A stretch of DNA of 64,000 nucleotides from G963665215 sp963665215 (GCA_963665215.2 CAXXWW010000006.1:1-64000); one strand, 5' to 3'. Positions 1-8,853 are shown, counted from the stretch's first letter. The notes: generated by a model from the letters alone, not told the origin. Numbers and translations: made by a program.

Positions 1-5
1 CGCTC

Positions 6-1457
6 ATGTTCTGCATCGGTGACGGGCGCACCGTGTTGCACGACACCAAGGTCGGCGAGCTGTGGGGCCACAACATGGACAAATGGCCTCATGTGATCTT
101 CCGGCGCGCCCACCAGAACGCCAAGCACCTGATAGAGGAGGGGAACGATCCCCTTCGCGTCATATGCGACCGCGCCCACGCCAAGGGCATGCTGCTGTAT
201 CCCACTCTGCTGGTGCAGCAGGCCAGCGGCGAGCGAGGCGTCGATACTCGCGGCTCGAACTTTCGCTTCGACAATAAGCATTTGGAGATCGGCGCCGCAG
301 GTGACCTGGATTCCACCGTCCCCGGAATCGATGGTCTCGACTTCAAGCGTAAAGAGGTCCGGGACGAGAGATTCGCGCTGATCGAGGAGACCCTGACCCG
401 CTATCCTGTGGACGGTTTCGAGCTCCAGTTGAACTATCGCCCCTACTACTTTCACCCCAGGGAGGTAGATGCCGGCCGCGGGATAATGACCGAGTGGGTG
501 CGCCGCGTCTACGAGGCCGTCAAGAAGAGCGGCCCGGAGAGGGAGCTCGCCATACGGATCCCGGCCAGCGTAGAGGGCTGCCTCTCGGTCGGGCTGGACC
601 CGCGGGAGTGGATCAGGCAAGGCATCGTGGACGTTATTATCGGGCAGACGTTCTCCGGAGCCGACCTTGTCGACCCGCTTGCCGATTTTCGCCCTCTCGT
701 GGAGGCCGCCAAGGGGTCCGGCTGCCGTATCCACGCCGCCATCCAAAGCCATCTCGACTCGGACCGCCTGAGCGAGGCGACCATCTCGATGGTTCGTGCG
801 ACGGCCTGCAACTACTGGGCACAGGGCGTCGACGGGCTCTACCTCGCCCACTGGTTCGGCAACTGGCCCTACCCGGCGTCCTTCTACGAGAAGCTGCGCG
901 AGCTGCCGAATCCTGACGTGATGGCGCCCAGGGACAAGTTCTACCTCATACCGACGGGCACGGGCCGCTACCCGGCGCCTTCGCTGGGGCCGGGGCTCAC
1001 CATGCAGCTTCCGGTCAATCTGGAGGTGGGCAAGCCCGCACGGCTCGACCTGACCATCAGCGACGACCTACCGCGGTGGGGCCGTGTCGGCCGGGTGCAC
1101 GAGGTGCTCTTGAGATTCCGAGTAACCGGCGCGACGGAGTTGGACCGCCTCAGCTTCAAGCTGAACGGCAGGGAGCTGCCGGGGACGCTCCTGCGGACCA
1201 TCAACCGCATGTATCTGATGAGCTCGCCTCGCTACCGGGTCGGCGGCTACTGGTTCATCTACAAACTGGACAGCGACCACTGGCCGCGACAAGGGCATAA
1301 CACCCTCGAGGTGACCCTAAATGAGCGCGACCCCGACGTGACGGCCCAGATCGAGCTACGCGACGTGGAGCTGGAGGTGAAGTACCTGATGGGCAAGAAC
1401 TACCACCGCAGCTTCGTCGACGCGGATCTGGGCCCATACGAGCACCGCAATGAGTAG
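6..1457 (+). CDS. glycosyl-hydrolase-like TIM-barrel protein, probably cut by the window edge
   Basis: The first 300 residues look like a beta/alpha-barrel glycosidase of the GH10-like/GHL group: alternating segments such as GMLLYPTLL, VDGFELQLNYRPY, ELAIRIPAS and VDVIIGQTF fit barrel strands with acidic residues at their ends. The last 150 residues are beta-rich and resemble a C-terminal sugar-binding or jelly-roll domain (FKLNGRELPG, HNTLEVTLNE). No signal peptide is visible, but the frame is open to the window start, so the true N-terminus may lie outside. Substrate unknown. The SDR gene starts 53 bases downstream on the same strand, so co-transcription is possible. Fold assignment is from motif appearance only. 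Confidence 0.6.
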   Translation: MFCIGDGRTVLHDTKVGELWGHNMDKWPHVIFRRAHQNAKHLIEEGNDPLRVICDRAHAKGMLLYPTLLVQQASGERGVDTRGSNFRFDNKHLEIGAAGDLDSTVPGIDGLDFKRKEVRDERFALIEETLTRYPVDGFELQLNYRPYYFHPREVDAGRGIMTEWVRRVYEAVKKSGPERELAIRIPASVEGCLSVGLDPREWIRQGIVDVIIGQTFSGADLVDPLADFRPLVEAAKGSGCRIHAAIQSHLDSDRLSEATISMVRATACNYWAQGVDGLYLAHWFGNWPYPASFYEKLRELPNPDVMAPRDKFYLIPTGTGRYPAPSLGPGLTMQLPVNLEVGKPARLDLTISDDLPRWGRVGRVHEVLLRFRVTGATELDRLSFKLNGRELPGTLLRTINRMYLMSSPRYRVGGYWFIYKLDSDHWPRQGHNTLEVTLNERDPDVTAQIELRDVELEVKYLMGKNYHRSFVDADLGPYEHRNE

Positions 1458-1510
1458 GCGTCGCTGGCCCTGCTATGCACTCTACCCCTGGCATGCGGAG
1501 GCACAGTTAA

Positions 1511-2312
1511 ATGGATGTTAGCGGCAAGGTGGCGATCGTGACCGGCGGCGGCCGAGGCATAGGCCGGGCGATAGCCCTGGAGCTGGCGCGGAACGGCGCT
1601 GACGTGGCCCCCACCGACGTCAATGTGGCCGATGCCGAGAGCGTGGCCGCGAGCGTGGCCGAGATGGGTCGCGCTTCGCTGGGGACCGCCGTCGACGTCA
1701 CCGACCCAGGGGTCGGTCGAACGAATGGTCCGGCTTGTCATCGACCGCCTCGGCCGCATCGACATCCTGGTGAACAACGCCGGGACCATCGGCGCCGCCG
1801 GCTGGGAGGAGCGCGCCGCGCCGGACGATGCAGACTGGGACATCATCTACGCGGTAAACGTCCGGGGAATGGCCAGGGTCACTGACGCCGTCGCCAGCCA
1901 CATGAAGGAGCGGCGCTACGGCAAGATCGTCAATATCGCGTCCATCGCCGGCCGGACCGGCACTCTGACCAGCACTCCGTACGGCGTCTCCAAGGCCGGG
2001 GTCATCAATCTGACGCAGACATCGGCCCTGGAGCTAGCGCCCTTCAGCATCAACGTAAACGCCATATGCCCTGGGCTCCTCTGGACTCCAATGTGGCAGC
2101 GGATCTCCTACCGGTGGAGCATAGACCCGGAGAAGGCCAAGGGCCTCTCTCAAAGGGAGATCTTCGACCGCGCAGTAAAGGAGCGCGTCCCGCTCGGTAG
2201 GGAGCAGACCCCGGAGGACTTGGGACACCTGGCCACCTTCCTCGCTTCTGACTACGCAAAGAATATCACGGGCCAGGCCATCAACGTCAGCGGCGGCTCC
2301 CACATGAACTGA
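1511..2312 (+). pseudogene. short-chain dehydrogenase/reductase, frameshifted
   Basis: Classical SDR (NAD(P)-dependent oxidoreductase, Rossmann fold). The N-terminal part from ATG 1511 has the cofactor motif TGGGRGIG; after about residue 66 the homology continues one base shifted with ILVNNAG, the catalytic YGVSK (YxxxK), and ends in the usual INVSGGSHMN. The shift lies at the GGGG run near 1709-1712 (one base too many), so the intact product would be about 266 aa. It may be a real pseudogene or a homopolymer sequencing error; everything else about the gene looks functional. Substrate cannot be deduced. Confidence 0.8.
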
Positions 2313-2313
2313 C

Positions 2314-2338
2314 GGCGGGTGAGACGGCCATACCCGCC
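2314..2338 (+). terminator. stem-loop after the SDR gene
   Basis: A 7-bp stem (GGCGGGT / ACCCGCC) with an 11-base loop begins one base after the SDR stop codon. No T-run follows, so it is only a weak candidate for a factor-independent terminator. Confidence 0.3.
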
Positions 2339-2475
2339 CCGGCGGCCCGCAACCGTCGGGTATGCCGTGCCGGGAGAGGTCTCACGTCCGGGCTGGGCGG
2401 TGTCGGGCGGGACGCGGCAGGATAACGCGGTCCGGGGTGCACGCCCAATACCCGGTATGCTGCGCCGTTCCCCCC

Positions 2476-2610
2476 TTGTTTGACGTCACCGACACCTATC
2501 GAGAGCTGGAGCGCGGCGGGGTGGTCGCCGCCGCCCTACCGGTGGGAGCAATCGAGCAGCAGGGCCCGCACCTGCCCTTGTCGGCGGACTGGGCGCGGGC
2601 CGACGTGACG
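2476..2610 (+). pseudogene. creatininase-family N-terminal fragment
   Basis: About 45 residues starting at a possible TTG codon carry the signature of the creatininase (creatinine amidohydrolase, MftE-like) family: ALPVGAIEQQGPHLPLSADW, where the Glu and the His are metal ligands in the family. Homology stops abruptly near 2610 and nothing further of the enzyme is found before the tRNA. It is a gene end cut off by a rearrangement. Confidence 0.6.
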
Positions 2611-2635
2611 CCTCATCCATGGGCTAAACGGCCGG

Positions 2636-2665
2636 TGGACAGCGTGGCGGGATCGTGGCTATAAT
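2636..2665 (+). promoter_or_regulatory. putative sigma-70 promoter upstream of tRNA-Leu
   Basis: TGGACA (2636-2641) and a perfect TATAAT (2660-2665) with an 18-base spacer. The expected start is near 2672, about 87 bases before the tRNA. Confidence 0.45.
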
Positions 2666-2758
2666 TGTGAGCGGTGGCCCATCGTGTGGCGCATCACGGG
2701 ATGCTGCTGCGGTCTTCGCCGGCAAGGTGGGCCTGGCATCGCATTGCGGGGGTACAGC

Positions 2759-2847
2759 GCCGAGGTGGTGGAATTGGTAGAACACGCAGCGTTGAGGGCG
2801 CTGTGGCCGTAATGGCTGTAGGAGTTCGAGTCTCCTCCTCGGCACCA
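2759..2847 (+). tRNA. tRNA-Leu(GAG)
   Basis: Class II tRNA. The acceptor stem GCCGAGG (2759-2765) pairs with CCTCGGC (2837-2843), followed by encoded ACCA. The anticodon stem CAGCG/CGCTG holds the loop TTGAGGG, giving anticodon GAG. A long variable arm typical of tRNA-Leu precedes the T-arm with loop TTCGAGT. It is followed by an integrase remnant, so it served as an integration site. Confidence 0.95.
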
Positions 2848-2881
2848 AATAACCTAATACCTCATGTTTCGTATCTGAACA

Positions 2882-2913
2882 GGGGCGCCGTTTTCGGCGT
2901 CCCTTCCGTTTTG
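2882..2913 (+). terminator. factor-independent terminator after tRNA-Leu
   Basis: GGGGCGCC and GGCGTCCC form a GC-rich hairpin with a TTTT-containing loop, followed by TTCCGTTTT. It lies 35 bases after the tRNA. Confidence 0.55.
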
Positions 2914-2936
2914 CCGACAATTTGCCGACATTGAGT

Positions 2937-3227
2937 CTAACTCTCAGCTCTCATAGCCTTCCCGAATGCTTCCGCTGCCCTTTTCTGCTGACCTTCGAAC
3001 AGGTGTCCGTAGATATCAACCGTGGTCTTGATGGAAGCGTGCCCTAGTCGGCGACTAACCAGCATCGGGCTTTCGCCCTGGTCAAAGAGTGCAGAGGCGT
3101 GGAGGTGCCTGAGTGCATGTAACTTCCTTTCTGGAACTCCGGCCCGTTGAGCGAGTGATTTGAATGCCCTGGTCAGCGCCAGCGGAATGATCTGGTTGTC
3201 GATGTCGTGACCGCGTATCCAGTCGAC
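2937..3227 (-). pseudogene. tyrosine recombinase (integrase) C-terminal remnant
   Basis: About 95 residues match the catalytic half of phage-type integrases: HALRHLHAS (HxxR), RRLGHAS (second Arg and GH) and VDIYGH with the nucleophilic Tyr. The N-terminal core-binding and catalytic half is absent; upstream of 3227 the frame stays open but no longer looks like an integrase. The stop codon is 89 bases from the tRNA-Leu end and points toward it, the usual arrangement for an element integrated at a tRNA. Non-functional as it stands. Confidence 0.75.
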
Positions 3228-3423
3228 TGTAGGGCTTGCGGTTACAACAAGTGGTGGCGGAGGATACGAGGCGGCGGGGAATGGGTCTGCGGAGTGTGCC
3301 ATCCCGCGCCGGACCTGGAGCCGGAGCAATACCAATGAAATGGCTCTCCTGCTGCCTGGCGGGGACAAGTCGCGAGCACCGACATTTGATGTGCCTATCC
3401 CATAACGGGAACCAACCACAGAA

Positions 3424-3690
3424 ATGAGCCTATCAGCAAGGCGCAGACGAGCACAGCGTTTCAAGCAAACTCGTCAGAGTCAACAGCCGGCCCGTAGAGC
3501 ATCTCTAGGAGGGCGAACCCGGCTGGATGCCCGTGAGGGGTTCAAACAGCGTTTTGCCGCGCTCTTGCCACGCCTTGTCGGGGGAGAGATGAGCCAGCGG
3601 CAGGCAGCACATGAGCTTGGCATCTCTGCACGGTTACTCATGCGGTATGTCGACTCGTCCGGGCTTTATCGAACGATGTTAATGAGATAA
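3424..3690 (+). CDS. small basic protein with helix-turn-helix
   Basis: An 88-residue, strongly basic product. Residues 52-75 (EMSQRQAAHELGISARLLMR) form a recognisable helix-turn-helix like those at the C-terminus of serine recombinases and small element-borne regulators. It may be a short regulator or the tail of a lost recombinase. Just upstream (about 3255-3328, + strand) a Cys-rich piece with VCGVCHP, then a stop, looks like the end of an element-encoded zinc-finger protein. Both are read as debris of the element that entered at tRNA-Leu. No clear ribosome-binding site. Confidence 0.4.
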   Translation: MSLSARRRRAQRFKQTRQSQQPARRASLGGRTRLDAREGFKQRFAALLPRLVGGEMSQRQAAHELGISARLLMRYVDSSGLYRTMLMR

Positions 3691-3731
3691 GAGTGTCAAT
3701 CCGCGCGATTCCGTTGACATGAAGGCGCGCG

Positions 3732-4265
3732 TCAAATCGCGAATAGCACCAGAAGGTGGGAATATCCTGCGACGGCGAATAGTAGTTGCAAGTACGTGAC
3801 TATGTAGCAGGAATACCGGGTCACAACCGACGCGCTGACGTATTGGTCAGTTCGGTCGTTGGCCACGGGTTTAATACTGGGCGTGATCTGATAGACGACG
3901 CCTGCTACTCCCGCCAATATGGAAGCCGCGAGCAACTGCACTGTTGTGACCTCTTGGGGTGATAGAGGCGTATCAGACAACTTGAAGAAGCCCAAAGTGA
4001 CACCCGTGACCGCTATGACGACCTGGTTGGCCATCCTGAGACTATCGAAATACCGCTTGGGGTATTTCCCACTGATATCGCACCTCCGTAGCCTGATCAC
4101 CTCACCAATCAAATTCGGTACTAGGATCATGACCACGACAGCAACCATCGGTACAAAAATACTCCAAAACAATGAGAGATCCATAATCAGCATTGTAAGA
4201 TCGAAAATGAGGATGGCGCCCAGTATTAGGGCGCCAAGCCTCAAGTACAACCAAGTGCATCGCAT
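3732..4265 (-). CDS. hypothetical membrane protein, four or five TM segments
   Basis: 177 residues with hydrophobic segments near 10-30 (LGALILGAILIFDLTMLIM), 32-55, 80-98, 108-128 and 155-175. The polar loops are short and there is no recognisable family motif. It starts 11 bases after the stop of the split gene upstream (4277), so the two were probably one transcription unit. Composition is less GC-rich than the flanking chromosome, which suggests transfer together with the element debris around it. Function unknown. Confidence 0.5.
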   Translation of the reverse strand: MRCTWLYLRLGALILGAILIFDLTMLIMDLSLFWSIFVPMVAVVVMILVPNLIGEVIRLRRCDISGKYPKRYFDSLRMANQVVIAVTGVTLGFFKLSDTPLSPQEVTTVQLLAASILAGVAGVVYQITPSIKPVANDRTDQYVSASVVTRYSCYIVTYLQLLFAVAGYSHLLVLFAI

Positions 4266-4276
4266 AGACCGTTAGC

Positions 4277-4863
4277 TTATCCAACGGGATAATCAAGCTC
4301 GTGTGTGACTTCTGATAGCGCTGCTGTAATATTCCTAATTTGATGGGCAGTGAACGGGCCCCCCTGACGAAACACCATCAGGCCCAATCTCCAGCAAATA
4401 GCCTCATAGGAGATGATGCTAAGCCCATCCGTAATCAGCGGCTCTTCCGTGCCACTGTCCCGCATGATGGGCCTCAGCCGCTCCAAGCCTTCAGCCATAC
4501 GATGTCGCCAAAGTAATCCTTGATTCCCTCGTAAAAACCCGTTTTGAGGAAGTTCCAGCGATTTAGCACATCTGCGCGCTACCGTATGTTGGGGTAGTGT
4601 GCGGAACAGAGACTGTATATTGTACCCAGGCGTGGGTACGTTTGTTCTAATTCAACCTACACAGACTTTTTACGAGAGAATCAATCCTTGTTCTTGCGAT
4701 TCGAGATTTGGATCTCCAAGAATCGTGTCGGTGTAGATTTCCAATTTCGTCACATCCCCGGCAAATGCGAATAGGTGGTCCGCAGGTATATTTCCTTCGA
4801 CCCTCATTGCGTCAAAAGACAACATCGCGGGCTGCGCCACTACGCACATCACATCGCAGTTGG
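4277..4863 (-). pseudogene. unknown gene split by a MITE and cut by IS256 copy 1
   Basis: Two in-frame halves lie on either side of the 165-bp MITE at 4520-4684. Removing the MITE together with one copy of the shared flank AATCCTTG joins ...NLESQEQ to GLLWRHRMAEGLERLRP... without a shift. The rebuilt minus-strand product has at least 130 residues and ends in ELDYPVG. Its N-terminus is missing because the left end of IS256 copy 1 begins at 4864. No domain recognised. It was probably upstream in an operon with the membrane protein at 3732-4265. Confidence 0.6.
4520..4684. mobile_element. 165-bp MITE, copy 1, with IS1182-like termini
   Basis: The ends are TTGATTCCCTCGTAAAAA (4520-4537) and TTTTTACGAGAGAATCAA (4667-4684), an 18-bp inverted repeat with one mismatch. 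The interior is noncoding. A copy of equal length lies at 41655-41819. The same 18-bp end sequence bounds the IS1182-like element at 15799-17784, so that transposase family probably mobilises it. Both junctions share AATCCTTG. Confidence 0.85.
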
Positions 4864-6231
4864 GAGGTATCTTCAAAAAGTGTGTAAACAGTCAGGCGGT
4901 GTACCCTCTCTCTGAACAACACGGGCTCGAGGCCCAAGAGAGGAGATAGACCGCCCATGAGGAAGGAAAGCACTGAGAGTAGGTCGGAGTCAAGGCCGGA
5001 GTGGGAGCAGTTGGAGGATTGGGTGCGAAGCCAGGTCCAGAGGCTGATCCAGGAGTTGCTGGAGGAGGAGGTGACGGGGTTTCTGGGAAGGGCGAAGTCG
5101 GCGCTCAGATCCGACTCGGACAACGATACCGGCTATCGGAACGGATACGGCAGAGCCCGGAGGCTTACGCTGAGTTCGGGAACGATACAGCTGAGGCGGC
5201 CGCGAGTCCGCGATACCGAGGAGCAGTTCGAGAGCCGGCTGCTGCCGCTGTTCGTCAACAGGACCAGGAAGGTTGCTGAGTTGATCCCCGAGCTGTACCT
5301 GCACGGTCTATCCGAAGGCGACTTCGATCTGGCTTTGCGGGGGCTGCTGGGAGAGGACGCACCGGTATCGGCGAGCACGGTGGCCCGGTTGAAGGATAAG
5401 TGGAACGATGAGCTTGCCCAATGGCGCAGCCGGCCCCTCGATGACCTGGAAGTGGTCTACATGTGGGTGGATGGAGTCTACGTCAAGGCTGGTCTTGAGA
5501 AGGAGAAGGCGGCGGTACTGGTGGTGATGGCGGCCCTGAGCGACGGGAGCAAGGTGGTGGTGAGCGCTGTTCCCGGATACAGGGAGTCCACAGAGAACTG
5601 GTCCGAGGTGCTCAGGGACATCAAGCGCCGGGGCTTGAGCTGCCCGAGGCTGGTGGTTGGAGACGGACACCTGGGCATCTGGGGAGCTCTGCGCAACGTC
5701 TATCCGCAGGCGGCAGAGCAACGCTGCTGGAACCACAAGATCGTAAACGTGCTCGCCAAGCTTCCAAAGCGACAACAGGACCAGGCCAAGCTCATGCTGC
5801 GTACTATCCCCTACGCGCCGACTCGGACAGAGGCTGAGCGGCTCAGGACGGTGTTCACCAGGTGGTGCGGCGACCATTCCTACGAGGCGGCCTCAGAGGC
5901 CTTGGAGCGGGACTGGGACCGCATGGTCACCTTCTATGACTTCCCAAAGGAGCACTGGGGGCACCTTCGCACGACGAACCCGGTAGAATCACCCTTCGCG
6001 GCCCTCAGGCTTCGGACCGATGCCGCCAAGCGCTACAAGAGGGTCGATCGGGCGATAGCGGTGATCTGGAAAATGTTGATGGTCGCCGAACAGCGCTTCA
6101 GGCGTCTGAAGGCCCCTGAGTTGATCGAAGACGTCTATCTCGGTGCACAGTATGCGGATGGAATCGCCATTGAATCAACGGCTGAGAAGGTCGCCGCCTG
6201 ATGTCGTTTACACACCTATTGACGTAACCTC
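4864..6231 (+). mobile_element. IS256-family element, copy 1 (1368 bp)
   Basis: The ends are imperfect inverted repeats: 21 of 26 positions match between the left end (GAGGTATCTTCAAAAAGTG...) and the complement of the right end (GAGGTTACGTCAATAGGTG...). The element holds one transposase gene. Copies at 20557-21924 and 33008-34376 are nearly identical. The 8-bp flanks (GCAGTTGG left, GTTCAAAC right) do not match, so no target duplication is visible. It truncates the unknown gene on its left. Confidence 0.9.
4957..6201 (+). CDS. IS256-family (mutator-type) transposase, copy 1
   Basis: 414 residues, the usual length for the family, and full length. DDE residues are placed in VDGVYV, VVGDGHLGIWGAL and TTNPVESPFAALR, with the family Cys/His region RCWNHKIVN. 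The start ATG 4957 is preceded by GAGGAG. The product cuts and moves the surrounding element. It differs from copy 2 at only a few residues (TGFLG/TAFLG, MLRTIPY/MLGTIPY, LKAPEL/LKTPEL). Likely active in sequence terms. Confidence 0.92.
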   Translation: MRKESTESRSESRPEWEQLEDWVRSQVQRLIQELLEEEVTGFLGRAKSALRSDSDNDTGYRNGYGRARRLTLSSGTIQLRRPRVRDTEEQFESRLLPLFVNRTRKVAELIPELYLHGLSEGDFDLALRGLLGEDAPVSASTVARLKDKWNDELAQWRSRPLDDLEVVYMWVDGVYVKAGLEKEKAAVLVVMAALSDGSKVVVSAVPGYRESTENWSEVLRDIKRRGLSCPRLVVGDGHLGIWGALRNVYPQAAEQRCWNHKIVNVLAKLPKRQQDQAKLMLRTIPYAPTRTEAERLRTVFTRWCGDHSYEAASEALERDWDRMVTFYDFPKEHWGHLRTTNPVESPFAALRLRTDAAKRYKRVDRAIAVIWKMLMVAEQRFRRLKAPELIEDVYLGAQYADGIAIESTAEKVAA

Positions 6232-6338
6232 GTTCAAACCTGGTGGTGAGAACAAACTAGCCAGGGTGGTTGCGGACCAGGTGCTTGATGAGCTCTTCGT
6301 CGCTAAGCTCGTCCATAGTCATGTGAACTCGGGATATT
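6232..6338. other. short intergenic stretch with a possible truncated reading frame
   Basis: On the minus strand a frame beginning MTMDELSDEELIKHL runs about 20 codons to a stop near 6257. It resembles the start of a small protein cut by the IS, but is too short to support. Confidence 0.2.
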
Positions 6339-6548
6339 CTAGTTGGTGAAGATATCTACGATGTTACCAATGCCGGTACCGTCTAACCGATAGAGCTCAG
6401 TGTAACCGCATGCCGCACAGGCCACGGTGGCATTTTTCTGGTTCTGTATGTTTAGGTACCGGGTTATGCCTGACCCTGTGGTCCTTAACTCCCCAGCCTT
6501 ATATTCGGTTCCTTTGCACTTTATGCAGGAATATGCTTGCTTCGCCAC
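6339..6548 (-). CDS. zinc-ribbon protein, DUF2082-like
   Basis: 69 residues with two CxxC pairs (SCIKCKG and VACAACGYTELYR), which form a zinc ribbon. The intervening RTTGSGITRYLNIQNQK matches the typical GEIRTTG...LNIQN segment of the DUF2082 Zn-ribbon family. The start is GTG 6548, with a near-perfect Shine-Dalgarno TAGGAGGT 6 bases upstream. It probably binds nucleic acid or a protein partner; the role in the cell is not known. It stands alone between IS256 copy 1 and the lactonase gene. Confidence 0.75.
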   Translation of the reverse strand: MAKQAYSCIKCKGTEYKAGELRTTGSGITRYLNIQNQKNATVACAACGYTELYRLDGTGIGNIVDIFTN

Positions 6549-6666
6549 AGGTGACCTCCTAATAAGTCTAGACGTCGCCTCGAAAGTGTCTTGGAGTCAG
6601 GCTCATTCTCTACCAACCTTTGGACTACATTGGGCGTTAACACTCGGGCCGCAATTCCGAACGGAC

Positions 6667-7731
6667 TTAACCTAGCATCGTCACCATTACCCAGAACGGC
6701 TGCCTCCCAACTGCATAGTCTTGTAGGGCATGCAACTCTCCGGTTGCCTTATCCACGCCGTAGGAAGTCATCACGTTGGCCCTCTCCCCAGCGCAGTACA
6801 AATATGCCCCCGTAGGATCAATACTGAATGACCGAGGACTCGCCGGGACGGAAACGTGCCCGAAGGGGCTGAGCGCTCCGTCGGTATCGATATTGAACCC
6901 GACGATGCTGTCATGGCCACGATTGGACGCGTAAGCCCACTTTCCGTTCGGATGCACTTCCACATGGGCCGTGGCCCCGCCTTCTGTATAGTCCGATGGC
7001 AAGGTCGAGATATTCTGGAAGATCTCGAGTGTGCCGCGTTCCGCGTCGAAGCGGTGGGCGGTCACCGTGTTGCCCTGTTCGTTGACGATGTATGCTACAT
7101 CCCCTTGGGGCCGGAAACAGATATGGCGAGGGCCGGTTTGGTCATCCGGCGGCGGAAGCTCGGCGGGGTCATTCGGCTCGAGCAGGCCGGACTCGCCATC
7201 GAAGCGAAATTGGGAGGTCTTGTTGGTCGGGCAGACGTGCGGTACAAATACGAAGCGGTCCCCGGCTGCTGAGACAATGGAGTGGGCTTTCTCTCCAGTA
7301 TCGACATACTGCACGAGCTCCTGGATAGCGCCGTCAGCGCCCAGCCGATGGACGGTGACACCTCCGCCGCCGTAGTAAGCGGTGAGTAGGAAGCGTCCAG
7401 CGCGGTCCGTAATGAGATGGGCCGGGGTGCCGATGCCCGGGTCCACCTTGTTGATGAGCGTGAGCTCGCCCGAGTTTGTATCGACATGGAAACTGGCCAA
7501 CGTCGTCGACTCCACATGGGCAACCAGCATTACATTTCCAGACGGGTGCAAGCAGAGGGCGCCTGAGGGGCCATAGCCGTTGCTGGTCGACCGCAGTTGT
7601 AGTGCTCCCGAATTGAGGTCCAGGTCATAGAGTTTGATCTCTTCGTCCCCGGTAAGCGAAGCAAAGACGACACAGCGGCTGTTCTTGGTTTCAGTCAAAT
7701 CATTCGGCTCCTGTCTGTTGGCGATTACCAC
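6667..7731 (-). CDS. lactonase-family seven-bladed beta-propeller (6-phosphogluconolactonase type)
   Basis: 354 residues that match the Lactonase (YbhE/Pgl-type) propeller family along the whole length: repeated blade motifs ASLTGDEEIKLYDLD, GPSGALCLHPSGNVMLVAH, GPRHICFRPQGDVAYIVNEQ, VEVHPNGKWAYASNRGHDS and PRSFSIDPTGAYLYCAGE. Family members hydrolyse 6-phosphogluconolactone or other lactones; substrate choice cannot be told here. The frame opens at GTG 7731. A TTG about 11 codons later (LTETKN) has a better spaced AGGAG and may be the true start. No signal peptide, so cytosolic. Confidence 0.85.
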   Translation of the reverse strand: MVIANRQEPNDLTETKNSRCVVFASLTGDEEIKLYDLDLNSGALQLRSTSNGYGPSGALCLHPSGNVMLVAHVESTTLASFHVDTNSGELTLINKVDPGIGTPAHLITDRAGRFLLTAYYGGGGVTVHRLGADGAIQELVQYVDTGEKAHSIVSAAGDRFVFVPHVCPTNKTSQFRFDGESGLLEPNDPAELPPPDDQTGPRHICFRPQGDVAYIVNEQGNTVTAHRFDAERGTLEIFQNISTLPSDYTEGGATAHVEVHPNGKWAYASNRGHDSIVGFNIDTDGALSPFGHVSVPASPRSFSIDPTGAYLYCAGERANVMTSYGVDKATGELHALQDYAVGRQPFWVMVTMLG

Positions 7732-7943
7732 GCGGCTTTTTTTACGTCCGGGCTTGAGCTAGGTGGACGCTTGGAAAAAGCGTACCGTTTATGCGCGCTC
7801 TAAGGTACTCGGCAAAGGGGCGAACTCGGTTATTGGGGCATCCATTTGATCTCAGCCTCATTCCCCGTACCACTAGACTCGTTCATCGTTGCACTCCCTT
7901 CGCTCATCTACCTTGTTTGCGATGGGCCGCTAGAGTGGATCGG

Positions 7944-7995
7944 GGCCTGGACCCAGGCAACGCACCATCCTCTACGAGAGCCATGGTAGTCCTCC
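7944..7995 (+). repeat. dispersed repeat A, copy A1 (truncated)
   Basis: A fragment of the repeat family seen at seven loci. It has GCCTGGACCCAGGCAACGCA, then CCATCCT, a one-base variant of CGACGAGAG, and CCATGGTAG. The beginning (GGAATTCCCCATATCAAGCTG) is missing. The upstream stretch 7732-7943 shows nothing coding. Confidence 0.7.
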
Positions 7996-8007
7996 ATCTG
8001 TCAATCG

Positions 8008-8760
8008 TTACTGCGCCAGGAAGCCTCCGTCTATTACGAGCTCGCTGCCCGTCACGTACGATGACTCGTCGGAGGCCATATAGAGAACGGCATAGGCCAC
8101 GTCCTCGGGGCTGCCTATTCTACCCAGGGGAATCCGCGACAGATACTGCTCATTGCGCTCTGGATCGGCCAATCGCGACTCGCTCATCGGCGTCCTCACA
8201 GAACCAGGATGGACCGAGTTCACCCTGATGCCTTCCTTTGCGTACTGGATGGCGACCGACTTTGTAAATATTCGCACCGCCCCCTTGGAGGCGTTGTATA
8301 CGGGCTGAACGCTCTCCTGCCCTACGTTACCTGAGATCGACGAGATATTGACGATGGAGCCACCCCCGGCATTCCTCATCTCAGGGATCGCGGTCTTGGT
8401 GCCGAGGAACACGCCCTTTACGTTAACGTCCATCACCAGGTTCCAGTCCTGATCGGTCGTGTCCTCCAGCGTCCCCCATACAGCAACGCCCGCGTTGTTC
8501 ACCAGGATGTCGAGCTTCCCGAACCGGGCTACTGTTGCCGATATCGCCCGTCGCCAGTCCGATTCGCTTGCTACATTGAGACGCACGAAGAGGGCCTCTC
8601 CGCCTGTCTCGTTGATCTCGGCCTCCAGCCTACGTCCCTCATCCTCCAGGATGTCCCCAAAAGCGACTCTGGCCCCCTCGCGAGCGAACAGTCGGGCCTC
8701 CGCTTCGCCCTGTCCCCGGGCTGCGCCACTGATAAACGCGACCTTTCGTTCCAGTCTCAT
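8008..8760 (-). CDS. short-chain dehydrogenase/reductase (glucose 1-dehydrogenase-like SDR)
   Basis: 250 residues, complete. Cofactor motif SGAARGQG near residue 12, DILVNNAG near 88, the catalytic Ser-Tyr-Lys as ISSISG...YNASK, and a C-terminal GSELVIDGGF typical of classical SDRs. Asp37 in FGDILED suggests NAD(H) preference by analogy. Start ATG 8760 with an AAGGGA element upstream. The substrate is unknown; it stands alone between two repeat-A copies. Confidence 0.88.
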   Translation of the reverse strand: MRLERKVAFISGAARGQGEAEARLFAREGARVAFGDILEDEGRRLEAEINETGGEALFVRLNVASESDWRRAISATVARFGKLDILVNNAGVAVWGTLEDTTDQDWNLVMDVNVKGVFLGTKTAIPEMRNAGGGSIVNISSISGNVGQESVQPVYNASKGAVRIFTKSVAIQYAKEGIRVNSVHPGSVRTPMSESRLADPERNEQYLSRIPLGRIGSPEDVAYAVLYMASDESSYVTGSELVIDGGFLAQ

Positions 8761-8853
8761 GTTCGTTCCCTTCTTAACTGGAATTCCTCATTTCGACGGG
8801 TGTGCACCGACGGGGGTGTCCCTCTGGAATGGGCCGGAATATAGCACCATGTT

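Noticed and set aside
2848..6231. Functional prophage or ICE at tRNA-Leu
   Set aside because: Only an integrase tail and small fragments remain; there are no structural, conjugation or replication genes.
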